DNA of 30,940 bases from Podochytrium sp. JEL0797. Taxonomy: Eukaryota; Chytridiomycota; Chytridiomycetes; Chytridiales; Chytriomycetaceae. Location: the NCBI GenBank assembly GCA_027596195.1, contig JADGJG010000213.1, positions 1 through 30,940 on the forward strand, written 5' to 3'. Made by a program: the position numbers and the translations under genes. How positions within the stretch are numbered: position 1 is the first letter of the stretch; each line of letters opens with the position of its first letter. Below, piece after piece: positions 1 to 11,026 of this stretch. Below the pieces are notes generated by a model. The model was not told the origin of the DNA, ran no database searches, and worked only from the letters and a program-made list of their open reading frames with translations.

Positions 1-1
1 G

Positions 2-1115
2 CCGCGGGCAGCGGCGGCGGCCCGGCCGCGCGTGGCGGTTTCCCGGGCGGCCGCGGCGGCGGCGGAGCCGGGGGGGGAAGGGGTGGAAGTGGAATCGGAC
101 TCTGACGTTGAAGTGATTCCGAGCGGTGCCGGATTTGTTGCCCCGGTGGACGATGGGGATACGATTGAGGACATTCTCGCGCAGTGCCAGGACGCTGAGG
201 AGGAAGTTCGAGAGAAGAAGAAGAAGGAGGAGGAAAAGAAATGTATCAGTGCCGAGGAAGGGAGGGCTTTGATGAATAAGAGTATCGCCGCGTTGCATCC
301 GGACAGGAAGTATACGAGTTACATCACGTCTTCGAAAGGTGGGTTGCTTGGTTTTTTTGGTGTCATTCCTTACCTTGCGCATTTCCCCACGCAACAGTCA
401 CCAAAATGATCGAGATCCTCCGGGAAATCGAAGCCGAAGACGAAACCGTCAAAACCATTATCTTTTCGCAATTCACGTCCATGCTCGACATTATCGAGGA
501 AGCGCTGTACATCAACGGAATGAGCAGTTTCCTGCGTTACGACGGCAGCATGTCCTCCAACGAACGATCCGACGCGATTGATTCCTTTTTTGATCAAGAA
601 GACATTCCCATCATGCTCGTATCGTTGAAGGCTGGAGCGGTTGGATTGAACTTGACGAGAGCGTCGCGTGTTATTATGATGGATGTTTGGTGGAATCCGG
701 CTGTGGAAGGTGAACTGTTTGCGTGTGCTTTTGGTGATAACTGAATGCAATTTGTATTTAGATCAAGCTATTGATCGTGTGCATCGAATTGGACAAACGC
801 GCGATGTGAAAGTATATAGGCTAACGATCCAAAACACGATTGAGGATCGGATTCTCGCGTTGCAGGTATCGTATTGTTTTTGGATCTACGAGTATCTCTT
901 TGCGATTCTGAAAAACGAGAGTATAGGAAAACAAACGCGCGATTGCAGCGGGAGCGTTGGGTGAAGGGGACCTGAAAGTGGGACGGTTGTCGTTGAGCGA
1001 TTTGAGATTCCTTTTTACGAATGACCAGGCATTCTTGGCGCCTGTTTCGAAGGCGGCGGAGGCAGCGGCGGAGGCGGCAGCGGTGATTGCACAGGCTGCG
1101 GCGTTGTTGGGATAA
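2..1115 (+). CDS. SNF2-family DNA-dependent ATPase, C-terminal part (Rad16/Uls1-like), 5' truncated by window edge
   Basis: Chromatin or DNA-repair ATPase of the SNF2 superfamily; only the helicase C-terminal lobe is in the window. The frame is open to base 2, so the start lies outside. Exons are 2-338, 398-709, 762-865 and 927-1115 (introns of 59, 52 and 61 nt), giving 313 residues. Seen: an Ala/Gly-rich and acidic linker, then [15 protein letters not shown] (motif IV), [15 protein letters not shown] (motif V) and [16 protein letters not shown] (motif VI, Q-x2-D-R-x-H-R-I-G-Q class). The last exon ends in the [18 protein letters not shown] block typical of Rad5/Rad16/Uls1 proteins, plus an Ala-rich tail. 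A RING finger would normally precede this part but is not in the window. Subfamily is inferred; SNF2 membership is firm. Confidence 0.85.
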
Positions 1116-1148
1116 TCGTTTTTTGTTGTGGGCGGAAAAAAAATTTCA

Positions 1149-4100
1149 ATGTCCACGATCCCGGCACAACTCAGCGAGATCACAGCGGCGGCCGTGGGAC
1201 TCGATGCACAGCTCTTGGCAGCGTGCCAGGAGCAAGAGAAGCGGCTGCCAGCGCTGCTGCGCGTGGCGGACCGCGAGGCGAGGCCCGTCGTGGCGGAATT
1301 AGCGAGGCACACGAATGTAAGAAATCCGTTAGGGCGTCTCTAGTCTCACGGAGACTTTGATAGGACATGCATTCTGTCATTGCAGACACGGCCGTCATGG
1401 CTGAGCGCATCTCGCGCAAGGTGCGGCTGCTCGACAGGGACCAGCAACGAGTGCGCCGCGTGTTGGCGCTGTTGGACGATCTGAGCGAGGTGAGCTGTCT
1501 TATAGGAGCCTAGTGATTCCTAGCAATGTCTAGCAGTTCCTAGAAGTGCCTAGTAGTACCTAGCAATACTCGACTATTCACATCGCCAACCAATCTCGTT
1601 TTCAATCAAGGTCCGCGATTCCGCCGCAGAAGTCACCCGCGCCATGGCCGCAAAGGACTGGGAACTTGCCTCTATCCACGTGCAACGCTTCCTCAAACAC
1701 GACATTGTCCGCATCCGCAGGGTCTTTGACAAGTACAAGGTGCGATTGCCTTCACCCCCCACATTTGACCCCCAAAAACGCACTGACACCCTGCCCCCGC
1801 CAGCCACTCGACCTCCACAAACACGTCCCACCACAACTCCAAATCACCACCCCCGTCTCACCCCCACAACAACCCTCAGAACTCCACGACTTCAACTACC
1901 TCACCCAATCCGACCCCACCGACCTCTTCTGCCCCGCAGGCGCCCCCGACCCCATCGATACCTTGATTGAAGCCAAAAAATCACTCTGTCTCACCATCAC
2001 GTCCGAATTCGACAATTCCGTGAGCGCGGGCGATGAGCAGTCTATTATTCGCTTTTTTAAGCTGTTTGCGGTTGTTGGGGAGCCGGCGATGGGGTTGGAT
2101 AAGTTTGGGGGCGTGTTGGCGGGGGTTGTGAAGCGGTTGAGTCAGGATTTGATGCGTGCTGTTTCTGAGGCGGATCGAGGTGTGTTTCTTCTTTTGGTTG
2201 GTGGGAAGTGGGTGCGGAGTAGGGGAGCGGAACTACCGCAATTGGACGATTGTGAATCCTGAGGTTTCGCGCATTTTTTGCGAGTTTGGCGTTGTCTGTG
2301 TTGATCGGAGCATTTTCTGTTTCGACGCGTTGGGAACTTCGTATTCCGTCCCCTAGCTATTCTGCCTCAATGGATTTGGATGCTCTAACCCCCTTTATTA
2401 CACCACTAGTCCCAACACTATTTGCCGATTTATTTACGCGGCTGTTTGAATCCGTTGCGTCTCTGATTGACAAACAAGAAATGATTATCGAACGACACTA
2501 TGGCCCGGGGCGGCTGCTTCGCATCATTTCCAAACTGCAAAAGGAAGTGGACGTCCAAACTGCGATTATGATGGACTCGTTTGAAGAAAAGCGAATGATT
2601 TCTCGAAAGGTAGTCTTTTTATGTCGCGCGTCCGTGCGCCGATTCTGGTTGGTTTCTCTACCCCCCCGTTGCTGAGGTTTTCTGTTTTCAGATTGCGGAT
2701 ATCAATACCTTGGATATGGCTTCAAACAAGCCCACGCAAACGGCGGCTGTTATTCAACTGGATCCGAGGGAAGTGGATGCGCTTGTGAATGAGATTGCCC
2801 TGATTAGCTCTCGAACACGGTTGTTTATCCGGTTTTTGGAAGTGCGATCAAAGGTGTGTTACCTTGTTTCCCGCACCGACCCTCTGTGCTGGTATGGTTG
2901 TGTTCAAATTTCGAATTTCCGCAGGGAGAAGAAGAAAAACTCGCCGCCATCCAAGACGACGGAGACCTCGTGACGGCCGCGACTCCGCGAACTCCGACCG
3001 TAGTGACGCTGAAACCGACTCTTCCTATTGACGCTGCCGCTGTGGCTGTGACCTCGCGACCAGTCGAGTTGGAGGGTGTTGCGTTCAATCCAAACAGTGG
3101 ATTGAGTCGACGCGTGATGGAACTCATGAGTAATTTTGCAACGTTGCAAGAGTTCTTTTTGAAAAAGAGTATTGAGAAGGTGAAAATGAGAAAGCCCCCC
3201 CCCCCCCAATCGTTCTGACACTCTTCCTTTTTGGGAAAAAAAGGCCATCAAACTCGACGAATACGAAACCGGCTCCCAAATCTCCTCATGCGTCGGTGAC
3301 GTGTTTTATATCGTCCGAACGAGCATGTTGCGCACCCTCTCAACGTGCGACTCGTTGACGATTTGCACTGTGTTGGAATCGGTGGGTCGGATTCTCGAGA
3401 CGGAGTACGTTTCCGTGTTTCAAAAGCGGCTGGCGGCTGGGAATATGGGTGCGTTGGAGACGAAGGAGAATAAGACGAGTGCTTTGGTGAGTGTGTTTTG
3501 GGTGGTGGGGGAGGAAACGCGTAAAGTTGACCAACTTGAGTAGATTGCGTTGAACAACTTGGACACGAGCTGCGATTACATTCAGACCCTTGTGAAGGAA
3601 ATCAATGCTGAAATTGATCGTAGTTTTGCTCAAGCATCTGCTGCCGAATTGGACCGTATGAAAACGTGTTTGGCTCGGTTGACGGATTATGGCGTTTCCT
3701 TCAAAAAGACCCTGATGGTAACTGGCCTTTTTCGCATCCATTTGTGACCGATTTTGACTTGCTCTTTCTCTCTGTTGCAGATCTGGGTCGAGAACATCTT
3801 CAACCAAATGATCAAACCCAAAATCAAGCCGACGATTGTGGACATTTGCAAAGATTTGAAGTATGTGTTGTCGGATGCGGAGTATGTGGAAGCAGATGCG
3901 CAGGATACTTTTATCAAGCGGTTTATTCGCGATTTTGGGAAGTTGATTGCTATTTACAAGGTGACGCTGGTTTTGTTTCAAATATTTTTCACTTTTCCTG
4001 ATTTTTGGTTGTATTTGTTTTCTCTTTCAGTCAACGTATTCCCCGCGAAACCACAACCAAAACATCTCCTACTTTATCGAAACCATCCTTTCGGACTGGG

Positions 4101-4393
4101 AACGCCACCTCTTTGCAAGCCAACGTTTCAACGCGCTCGGAGCCCTCCGATTCGACAAGGACCTCCGCAGCGTCACAACGTACCTCACCTCGCTCACCAA
4201 CTGGTCGATTCGCGACAAATTCGTGCGTCTCAACAACATGGCTGCGCTGTTGAACGTGGAAGGACTTGGGGAAGTGGCGGAAGTGATGGGAGTAAGCGCC
4301 GGGTGGAGGTTGAGTGCGGCGGATGTGACCAAGTGTTTGGGGTTGAGAGTGGATTTTGGAGCAGCAGATATCGCTCAGTTGAAATTGCAATAA
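1149..4393 (+). CDS. COG4: Conserved oligomeric Golgi complex subunit 4 (COG4)
   Basis: Subunit of the COG tethering complex used in retrograde intra-Golgi vesicle transport. Exons: 1149-1316, 1364-1489, 1611-1739, 1804-2179, about 2311-2609, 2692-2853, 2925-3179, 3244-3486, 3544-3717, 3781-3960 and 4031-4393; about 824 residues. Diagnostic blocks: MAERISRKVRLLD near the N terminus, ASIHVQRFLKHD, ADLFTRLFESVASLI followed by ERHYGPGRLLRIISKLQ, the SCVGDVFYIVRTS block, and a C terminus with ALRFDKDLRSVTTYLTSLT, WSIRDKFVRLNNMAALLNVE and a final RVDFGAADIAQLKLQ. Each corresponds in order to human COG4. The fifth exon boundary is uncertain: an acceptor at 2310 keeps phase, but a small extra exon between 2180 and 2356 is possible. 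The ATG lies only 33 nt after the upstream stop codon. Confidence 0.9.
1508..1567 (+). repeat. Six-unit 10-bp tandem repeat inside COG4 intron 2
   Basis: Intron 1490-1610 (121 nt) contains six consecutive 10-bp units of the form NYCTAGYRRT, e.g. TCCTAGCAAT, GTCTAGCAGT and ACCTAGCAAT. CTAG is kept in all six. This intron is about twice the usual size here, and the array accounts for most of the excess. Confidence 0.85.
3195..3207 (+). repeat. 13-nt C homopolymer in a COG4 intron
   Basis: A run of 13 C lies in the intron 3180-3243. Similar runs recur through the window (12 G at 8487, 14 C at 5796, 20 C at 27143, 22 C at 26318), almost always in introns or between genes. Confidence 0.9.
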
Positions 4394-4485
4394 ATTTTGT
4401 AGGGATTTGCACGTCGCGGACAAATGGGGGAGTGAATGGAAATCTTCACGAAGAGACCCCGCGTGCAGGCATTCTTTGGGCAAAA

Positions 4486-5957
4486 ATGAACCGAACCCAC
4501 TTCACATCCTCCTCCGATCACTTTGAGTACCTCTCCGTGCCCAACAGTGCAACCGTCCTTCACACGGGGATCACCGCGTCCAAAAATCGCAGCAAAGCGT
4601 CCTTGAGTCATTTGGAACTCCATAACCGACTTTACGCGCAACACTACAACAGCAGTACTTCGAAACATGTTTCGAGAATCAGTACGGCGGCTAATAAGCA
4701 GCCGATATCCTCGAAACCCACGACTCCGTACGCGGGTCATGGGAGGGCACCACCCACGACTGTGTCACCGCACCCAGCACCACCAACGCCGAGCAATCAT
4801 TTGGGGAATACCGCGACTTCTTCTCACGCGCGGATTGATTCTTCATCTGGAGTTAATATCGCGCCTTTGGTGGTTGCTCCGTATGTTTTATTTTATTTTA
4901 TTTCGCGTTTTTTTTAATGTTGGCGAGAAGGACTCATTGCTATTTTCTTTCGGGGGGCTCTTGGTTCTTTTTGGAACGCATTTTATAGGCCGCAATTGAC
5001 GGAAGAAAACTTGAAGCATCATACCAAACTCTCAAAGAATTTACCAATGTCGTTTGTGGAGCGAATCTCCATCTGGAGACAAAGGTATTGTGGAATCCAG
5101 GGTGTGTGTGTGTGGGAGAGAGATTCGTATTCTCTAACACAAAAAAACATACACTACGCGTAAAAAAAATCTACGCATTTCAAAAATTGACAGTCTCCCC
5201 GAAAAATTCGAGGACGAACAAGAACTCCGCGACTCAATACGACGAAGCAGCGCGTCTACAAGCCACAGCGCCCGCACAACCACCCCGAAATCGTATTACT
5301 CCCCAACCCCAACCTCACTCCAATTCCAAAAAGGTTCCCCGACGGGGGGGAAGCAGTATCAAGAAATGAAGCGGCCTAGTACGAGTGCTGCGGTGGGGAA
5401 TGCTGTTGCGTCTGGGAATCGGGGGGTGAATCATGCGACGGCGGCGGTGGCGGCGAGTTCGGTGCATTTGGCGGCGGCCAAGATTAAGCGGTATGAGGCG
5501 GAGCGGAGTGGGAGTGGAGCGAATAGTGCCTTGTTTCGACCTTTGCCGAGTTTGGGGAGTGCGTTGCCGTTGGCGAGTGAGCATGAGGTGGTGGGTGGAG
5601 GGGGTGGGTCGGGGAAAAAGCAGGGAGGTTCTTCTTCTGCGGTTGTTGCTGGTGCTGCGGTTGTAGTGAATCGTGGAAAGTTGTTGTGTTGTTTGAAGGT
5701 GGAGATTAAGACGGGCGTGTTTCGAATGTTGCCTGTTCATGAGGTGAGAGAATTGTTTGTGTTTCTTTTTCGGAATCGGAACCTGACTTTTTCCTCCCCC
5801 CCCCCCCCCTCTCTCCAAATGAATTGCGATGAAAAAGAATGACAACGCGCATGAGCTTTCGTATGAATTTTGCAAGACCAACAGCCTGCTGAATTCGGTG
5901 GAGGCGCTGTCGAACCATGTGACTCTATCAAAGTCAACGTTCTCTGGAAACAAATAA
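4486..5957 (+). CDS. Unrecognised Ser/Ala/Thr-rich low-complexity protein with a folded-looking C-terminal segment
   Basis: I do not recognise this gene. Exons 4486-4880, 4989-5084, 5194-5743 and 5838-5957 join in phase to give 386 residues. The first exon is Ser/Thr/Pro/His-rich. Exon 2 carries a compact segment ending SFVERISIWRQ, continued in exon 3 by LPEKFEDEQELRDSIRRSS. A long Ala/Gly/Ser region (a Gly6 run, GSGKKQGGSSS) follows, and the protein ends with a regular-looking domain starting CCLKVEIKTGVFRMLPVHE and containing HELSYEFCKTNSLL. Introns of 108, 109 and 94 nt are longer than average here; the second has (GT)6 at 5101-5115 and the third a C14 run at 5796-5809. The last acceptor (ending at 5837, AAAAAG) is weak, so the final 39 residues are less certain. 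The ATG is 92 nt after the COG4 stop. Probably real, since four exons stay in one frame. Confidence 0.6.
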
Positions 5958-6205
5958 AAACTCGCGTTTCTCTCTCTCACACACACTCTCTCTCGGTTTT
6001 CTTTTTCTTTCTCCAGGTAATCTTTTTCGATTGATGATGTGGAAAAAAGGAGAGAGCATGATATTTATTTCAACTGATTAATTTCTCCTCCTCTCTCTTC
6101 CTTCCTCGCTCTTTCTTATCCGCTTCACGTTGGTCGCGCGATCGTCAAATGTTGATTTTTTTTTTTTTTTTTGGTTTTGGTTTTCAAGTTTACTCGACTT
6201 TCCCC
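5958..6205. other. Intergenic region between the orphan gene and NMD3
   Basis: 248 nt without a gene. It has a CT/CA microsatellite (5968-5994), a T-rich segment and a long T run just before 6175, then the NMD3 ATG at 6206. It presumably serves as terminator of the upstream gene and promoter of NMD3; no specific factor site is recognised. Confidence 0.6.
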
Positions 6206-8380
6206 ATGGAGCTTTATAACCCGTCCCTGACGGACCAGCGCATGTGAGGCCCCCCTCCGGACCTGGACCGTATGATCACTAGCTAGGATCCTTAACTAAA
6301 CTATACTCTCCTCAGTCTCTGTGCCTCATGTGGAACCGTGATCGCACCGAACCCCGCCAACATGTGCATCAACTGCATCCGCAGCGATGTCGACATTACC
6401 GAAGGCATTCCCAAGCAAGCCACTGTGCACTACTGCAAGGGATGTGACAGGTGAGGGAATGGGCTTCTCCACATGGAGCATTTGAAACGTGCGGGATACC
6501 TGATCACTCATCCACCCCAGATATCTTCAACCACCCAACGTGTGGGTCGTTGCTGAACTTGAGAGCAAGGAGCTCTTGACGCTCTGTCTGAAGAAGCTGA
6601 GAGGGTTGTCGAAAGTGAGGCTTGTGGATGCGGGATTCATTTGGACGGAACCTCACTCGAGAAGAATCAAAGTCAAGTTGACGATTCAGAAGGAGGTTAG
6701 AATAGCTTTTGGTGTGGAATAGGGGGAATGTGTTTTGACGTTTTTGTTTTTTTTCCCCTCCCACTCCTACTCGTACCTTTCCCCGCACTCCCATCCCACC
6801 CTCAGGTTTTCGCCAACACTATCTTGCAGCAAGTGTTTGTTGTTGAGTATATGGTCGGCACCCAGCAGTGTGAGGAGTGTACGAGAGTTGCCGCTCAGCT
6901 CACGTGGAAGGCGGTTGTTCAAGTTCGCCAGAAGGTTCCCCACAAGAGAACTTTCTTGTGGTACGTGTGAAAACAGCATAATACTTGCCGTTACTAACTC
7001 TTTCCACCTCTTTTTCTACCTCCTTCTGATTTCCTTCGTCTCGTTCCGAAATTTCAAAAAGGCTCGAGCAAGTCATCCTCAAACACAACGCCCACCAAAA
7101 CACGACCAACATCAAAGAAGCAAAGGACGGAATCGATTTCTACTACACTTCGAGATCCCACGCGATCCGCATGGTTGAATTCTTGCAGGGAGTCGTTCCC
7201 GCCAAATTGAAGACGTCCGAGCAGTTGATTTCGCAGGATATTCACTCTGGAACGGCGAATTACAAGTTCAGTTATTCATTGGAGATTGTCCCTCTTTGCA
7301 AGGTAACGGGGATTTTGAACCAAAACGGAGGGAATTGAGCGGGGCGTTGACGTGCCAATTTTCTAGGACGATTTGATTGTTTTGCCGTTCAAGGTTGCCA
7401 AGTCCTTGTCCGACATTTGCCCATTAGTGCTTTGTAACAGAGTCAGCAACGCTTTGTCTGTGTTGGACCCGAACACGTTGAAGAGTTGAGTTTTTTGTTT
7501 GGTTCATCTTCAAAAACTCGCCGAAATGCTAATCCTTTCCCTTCATCGAACCCCAGTTTCTGAAATGCGCAACACGGTTTACTGGGACCAACCTTGCATG
7601 TCCTTGTGTACCATCGCGGACTTGGTCGAGTTTTACGTCATTGACATCACTCACGAGCGTATCCACAACGGACGGTTCGGACTTGCGACCGCCGAAATTG
7701 CCAAATCCAAAGACCTCAACACAACGTACCTCGTGCGCACCCACCTTGGAAACATTCTGCGTCCTGGTGACCACGTTCTCGGGTACGACATTCGCAACTC
7801 AAACTTCAACGACGAGAACTGGGACAAATTTGTTGCCAAGAAGGGAGGCAAGACGGGCAACATACCCGACATTGTACTCGTGCGCAAGAGTTACCCCAAC
7901 GCGCGCAAGAAGATCAAGAACAGAAACTGGAAGCTCAAGACCATCACGGTCGAGGAGGAAGTGGAGGCGATTGGGAAAAGTAAGACAGATAAGCTCAAGG
8001 CTGAGAAGGATTACGAGTTGTTCTTGAGAGACATTGAGGAGGATGCTGAGTTGAGAGGAATGATGAACCTTTACAAGCGTGAGTGTCTTTTTGGTTGTGT
8101 TGATATCATGTGCTTGAGTTTGTTTTTGCATCGCGGCTGAATTTCTGCTATTTTAGAACCACTCAAGAATGCACATGCCGAAGACGCCATGGATGATGAC
8201 GAAGAGGGTGCTGCTCCTGGTGAGGATGACAGCGAGGAGGAGCCGGAAGACGACTTCCCTGAAATTGACGAGACTGAGCTTCTCGACGAGCTCATGGAGG
8301 GCATGGTGATCAGTGCGCCGCAGGAGGGAGAAGAGGGAGCTGAGCTGGTTGAGGACCAGGACGAGGAGGCAATGAATTGA
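6206..8380 (+). CDS. NMD3: 60S ribosomal subunit nuclear export adaptor NMD3
   Basis: Adaptor that binds the nascent 60S subunit and recruits the Crm1 exportin. Exons 6206-6243, 6316-6450, 6521-6695, 6806-6960, 7062-7302, 7367-7484, 7557-8078 and 8157-8380 give 535 residues (family usually about 500-520). The N terminus has the expected zinc-binding pairs: CASC (15-18), CINC (30-33), then HYCKGCDRY, and later CEEC. The block IAPNPANMC and the stretch VDITEGIPKQ are hallmarks. The C-terminal region is very acidic (DDDEEG, EEEPEDDFPEID) and holds ETELLDELMEGMVI, which fits the leucine-rich Crm1-type export signal known in this family. One donor (7485) is GTTGAG rather than GTAAGT, but phase requires it. 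Identification is firm. Confidence 0.95.
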
Positions 8381-8564
8381 ATTTGATGATTTGGGAGAGT
8401 GGGTGTGGGAGAGAGTTTTCATTTTGTTTAAGTTTGAACAAGTACCGTTATAAGATTGAGTATTGATTATTGGTCGTGTTACCATTGGGGGGGGGGGGAT
8501 GGAGAAGACGTCGGCGATTTTTTTTCTCGCTCCAAAAACCCCACTTCAAACACACCACCCACAA

Positions 8565-10164
8565 ATGCCCTCAATTCTCCTCCTTGGTTCTGGCTTTGTT
8601 GCCGACCCGTGTCTCAGCTACCTCCTGAAGCGCAAGGAGAACAAGATCACCGTTGGTATGCTCCCTAGCCTTGTTTTTAGTCTTCCTGGACTTCTCTCCT
8701 TATCTTTCCTTATCTCTCCCTAGCCGCGCGCCGCGTTGCCAATGTGACTCAGCTGATTGCCGGACGCCCCAACGCGAGCGCCATTGCCTTGGACGTCAAC
8801 GACGACGCGGCCCTCGAAGCCGCCGTGGCGAAACACGACCTGGTCATCAGGTGCGCGTTGTCCCGGGATATCCCGAACCTGTCTAACCCTTCCCTAGTCT
8901 CATCCCGTACACGCACCACGCGCGCGTCATCAAGGCCGCCATCAAGCACAAGAAGCACGTCGTCACAACCTCCTACATCTCTCCTGCCATGATGGAGCTC
9001 AACGAGGCCGCGAAGGATGCCGGCATCACCGTCATGAACGAGATTGGTGTCGACCCTGGTATCGACCACTTGTATGCCATCAAGACCATTGACGAGGTTT
9101 CTGCCTTTGCTTTCGAAGCTTGGTTTTGACCCGCGACTGAACAAAAATTATCTCCCAGGTCCATGCGCTCGGCGGCAAAATCACCTCCTTCACCTCCTAC
9201 TGTGGAGGCTTGCCCGCCCCAGAATGCTCCAACAACCCCCTTGGATACAAGTTCTCGTGGTCGTCCCGCGGAGTCCTCCTTGCCCTCAGAAACAACGCCA
9301 AGTGCGTTGTCGACGGACAGATTCTCGACATCCCTGGCCCAGAACTTATGAACTCGGCCAAGAACATCCCCATCTACCCTGCTTTCGCGTTTGAGGGATA
9401 CCCCAACCGTGACTCTACCCCTTACAACGAGCGCTACCACATTCCCGAAGCCAAGACAGTCATCCGCGGAACCCTCAGATACACTGGATTCCCCAAGTTC
9501 ATCAACGCCTTGGTGAAGCTCGGATTCCTCGAGGACAAAGAAGTTGCCCACTTGGCCGCCACTGCCGCCCCTGTCCAATGGCGCCACTTGCTCGCCGAGG
9601 CCAGTGGAGTGCAGTTCACTTCTGTCGACTCGCTCGAAGCTGCCGTCAAGAAGGCTGCCAACTTGAGCGGCGACGACGGCGAGCGTATCATTTTCGGAAT
9701 GAAGTGGTTGGGTATGTTCTCTGAGACGAACGTGCACCTCCGTGGAACCATGTTGGACACCCTCTGTGCGACTTTGGAAGACAAGATGATGTATGCTCCT
9801 GGTGAACGCGATATGGTCATGTTGCAGCACCGTTTCGGAGTTGAGTTCCCAAGTGGGAAGAAGGAGATTCGTACCTCCACTGGTCTGTGGTTCGGTGTTC
9901 CCAGTATGTATTTTCCTATTTTACCAGCTTGTATTCTGTTTCATTCCCTTATCCTAATGTCACTTTTGTTTTTTGTCAACAGACGGAGACTCTGCCATGG
10001 CCACTACTGTCGGAGTGCCATGCGGTATTGCCACCCAGTTGATCCTCGATGGAAAGATTAGCAGACGCGGAGTGATTGCCCCCATGGACAAGGAAATCAA
10101 CAACCCCATCATGGAGGCTTTGGAGAAGGAGGGAATTTTCATGGTTGATGAGATCATTGCTTAA
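8565..10164 (+). CDS. LYS9: Saccharopine reductase (saccharopine dehydrogenase, NADP+, L-glutamate-forming)
   Basis: Penultimate step of the alpha-aminoadipate lysine pathway: condenses alpha-aminoadipate semialdehyde with glutamate and reduces the product with NADPH to saccharopine. Exons 8565-8655, 8724-8850, 8898-9096, 9159-9903 and 9983-10164 give 447 residues, almost exactly the size of yeast Lys9. Seen: an N-terminal Rossmann motif LLLGSGFVADP, the SLIPYTHHARVIKAAI segment, NEIGVDPGIDHLYA (conserved substrate-binding region), TSYCGGLPAPECSNNPLGYK and a C-terminal VGVPCGIATQLILDGKI. Lys1-type enzymes lack this arrangement. A second lysine-pathway gene, homocitrate synthase, is 12 kb away on the other strand. 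Introns of 47-79 nt are all in phase. Confidence 0.95.
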
Positions 10165-10172
10165 AGTGGAAT

Positions 10173-10178
10173 AATAAA
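10173..10178 (+). terminator. Poly(A) signal AATAAA after LYS9
   Basis: AATAAA begins 9 nt after the LYS9 stop and is the only canonical signal before the next gene starts at 10283. Confidence 0.5.
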
Positions 10179-10282
10179 ATCGTTGTTGTGAGTGTCTTGT
10201 GGGATTGGAATCGAGGTGAATTTGTTGCAAATGTGTCCAATTTTTTCTCCATTGTGTTTGTCATTGATTCGCGAAACGGGAC

Positions 10283-10976
10283 ATGGTGAAGCCAACCAAA
10301 AGCGGAGAGCCGCCGCTCCACAAAGTCATCATGGTGGGAAGCGGTGGTGTCGGGAAATCTGCTCTGACGCTCCAGTTCATGTATGGCGACTTCATCGAAG
10401 AGTACGATCCGACAAAGGCCGACTCATATCGCAAGAAAGTCTCGCTGGACGGACAAGAGTGCTTTGTAGACATCCTGGACACTGCAGGACAAGAAGAATA
10501 TGTAAGTCAGTCGTTTATGCTGTCCCTCTGCAACCCCACCTTCTACTTTAACTAAATTAAAACGCGGTTTTCCGTGGGCTGGTTATTTTTTTTCTCAGGC
10601 TGCTATACGCGACAACTACTACCGATCCGGCGAAGGCTTCCTCTGTGTCTTTTCCCTCTGCGAACAAGAATCCTTTGAACATACGCAGGAGTTTCGGGAC
10701 CAAATTTGTCGCGTGCTCGACAACGAAACGATTCCCTTCATTCTGATTGGAAACAAAAGCGATTTGACGGCGGATCGAAAAGTGAGCCTACGCGAAGCTG
10801 AAGCGAGAGCGAAACAGTGGGGGTGCCCGTATCTCGAAGCGAGTGCGAAAACGAGAGTCAATGTGGAAGAGGCGTATCATATGTTGATGAGGAAAATTCG
10901 GGACCGAAAGAAAGAAAAGGAGGGGGCGAATGTTGGGGCGGAGAAAGCGGCTGGTGGATGTTGTCGACTTCTTTGA
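10283..10976 (+). CDS. Ral-type small GTPase (Ras superfamily)
   Basis: Membrane-anchored GTP switch. Exons 10283-10501 and 10599-10976 give 198 residues. Seen: P-loop GSGGVGKSA (19-27), effector loop [12 protein letters not shown] from residue 41, DTAGQEEY (66-73), NKSD (125-128), a SAK-type G5 motif, and a C-terminal GGCCRLL. The last four residues CRLL form a CAAX box whose terminal Leu predicts geranylgeranylation. The effector loop and the segment [19 protein letters not shown] are characteristic of animal RalA/RalB rather than Ras, Rap or Rsr1; in Ral the loop binds exocyst subunits Sec5 and Exo84. Family is firm, and Ral over Ras is well supported by motif. Only 50 nt separate its stop from the next ATG. 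Confidence 0.9.
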
Positions 10977-11026
10977 CTTTTTGGATTCTTTCACATCTAG
11001 AAAAACAAAAAAAAATTGTCAAACTC

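Noticed and set aside
1317..1394. Longer first COG4 intron ending at TTGCAG (1382)
   Set aside because: That acceptor breaks the frame; the AG at 1363 keeps phase and adds DMHSVIADTAVMAERIS, which aligns with known COG4 sequences.
3754..4917. 387-residue plus-strand frame
   Set aside because: It runs through COG4 exon 10, an intron, out-of-frame COG4 exon 11 and the first exon of the next gene; only its last part (from 4486) is real coding.
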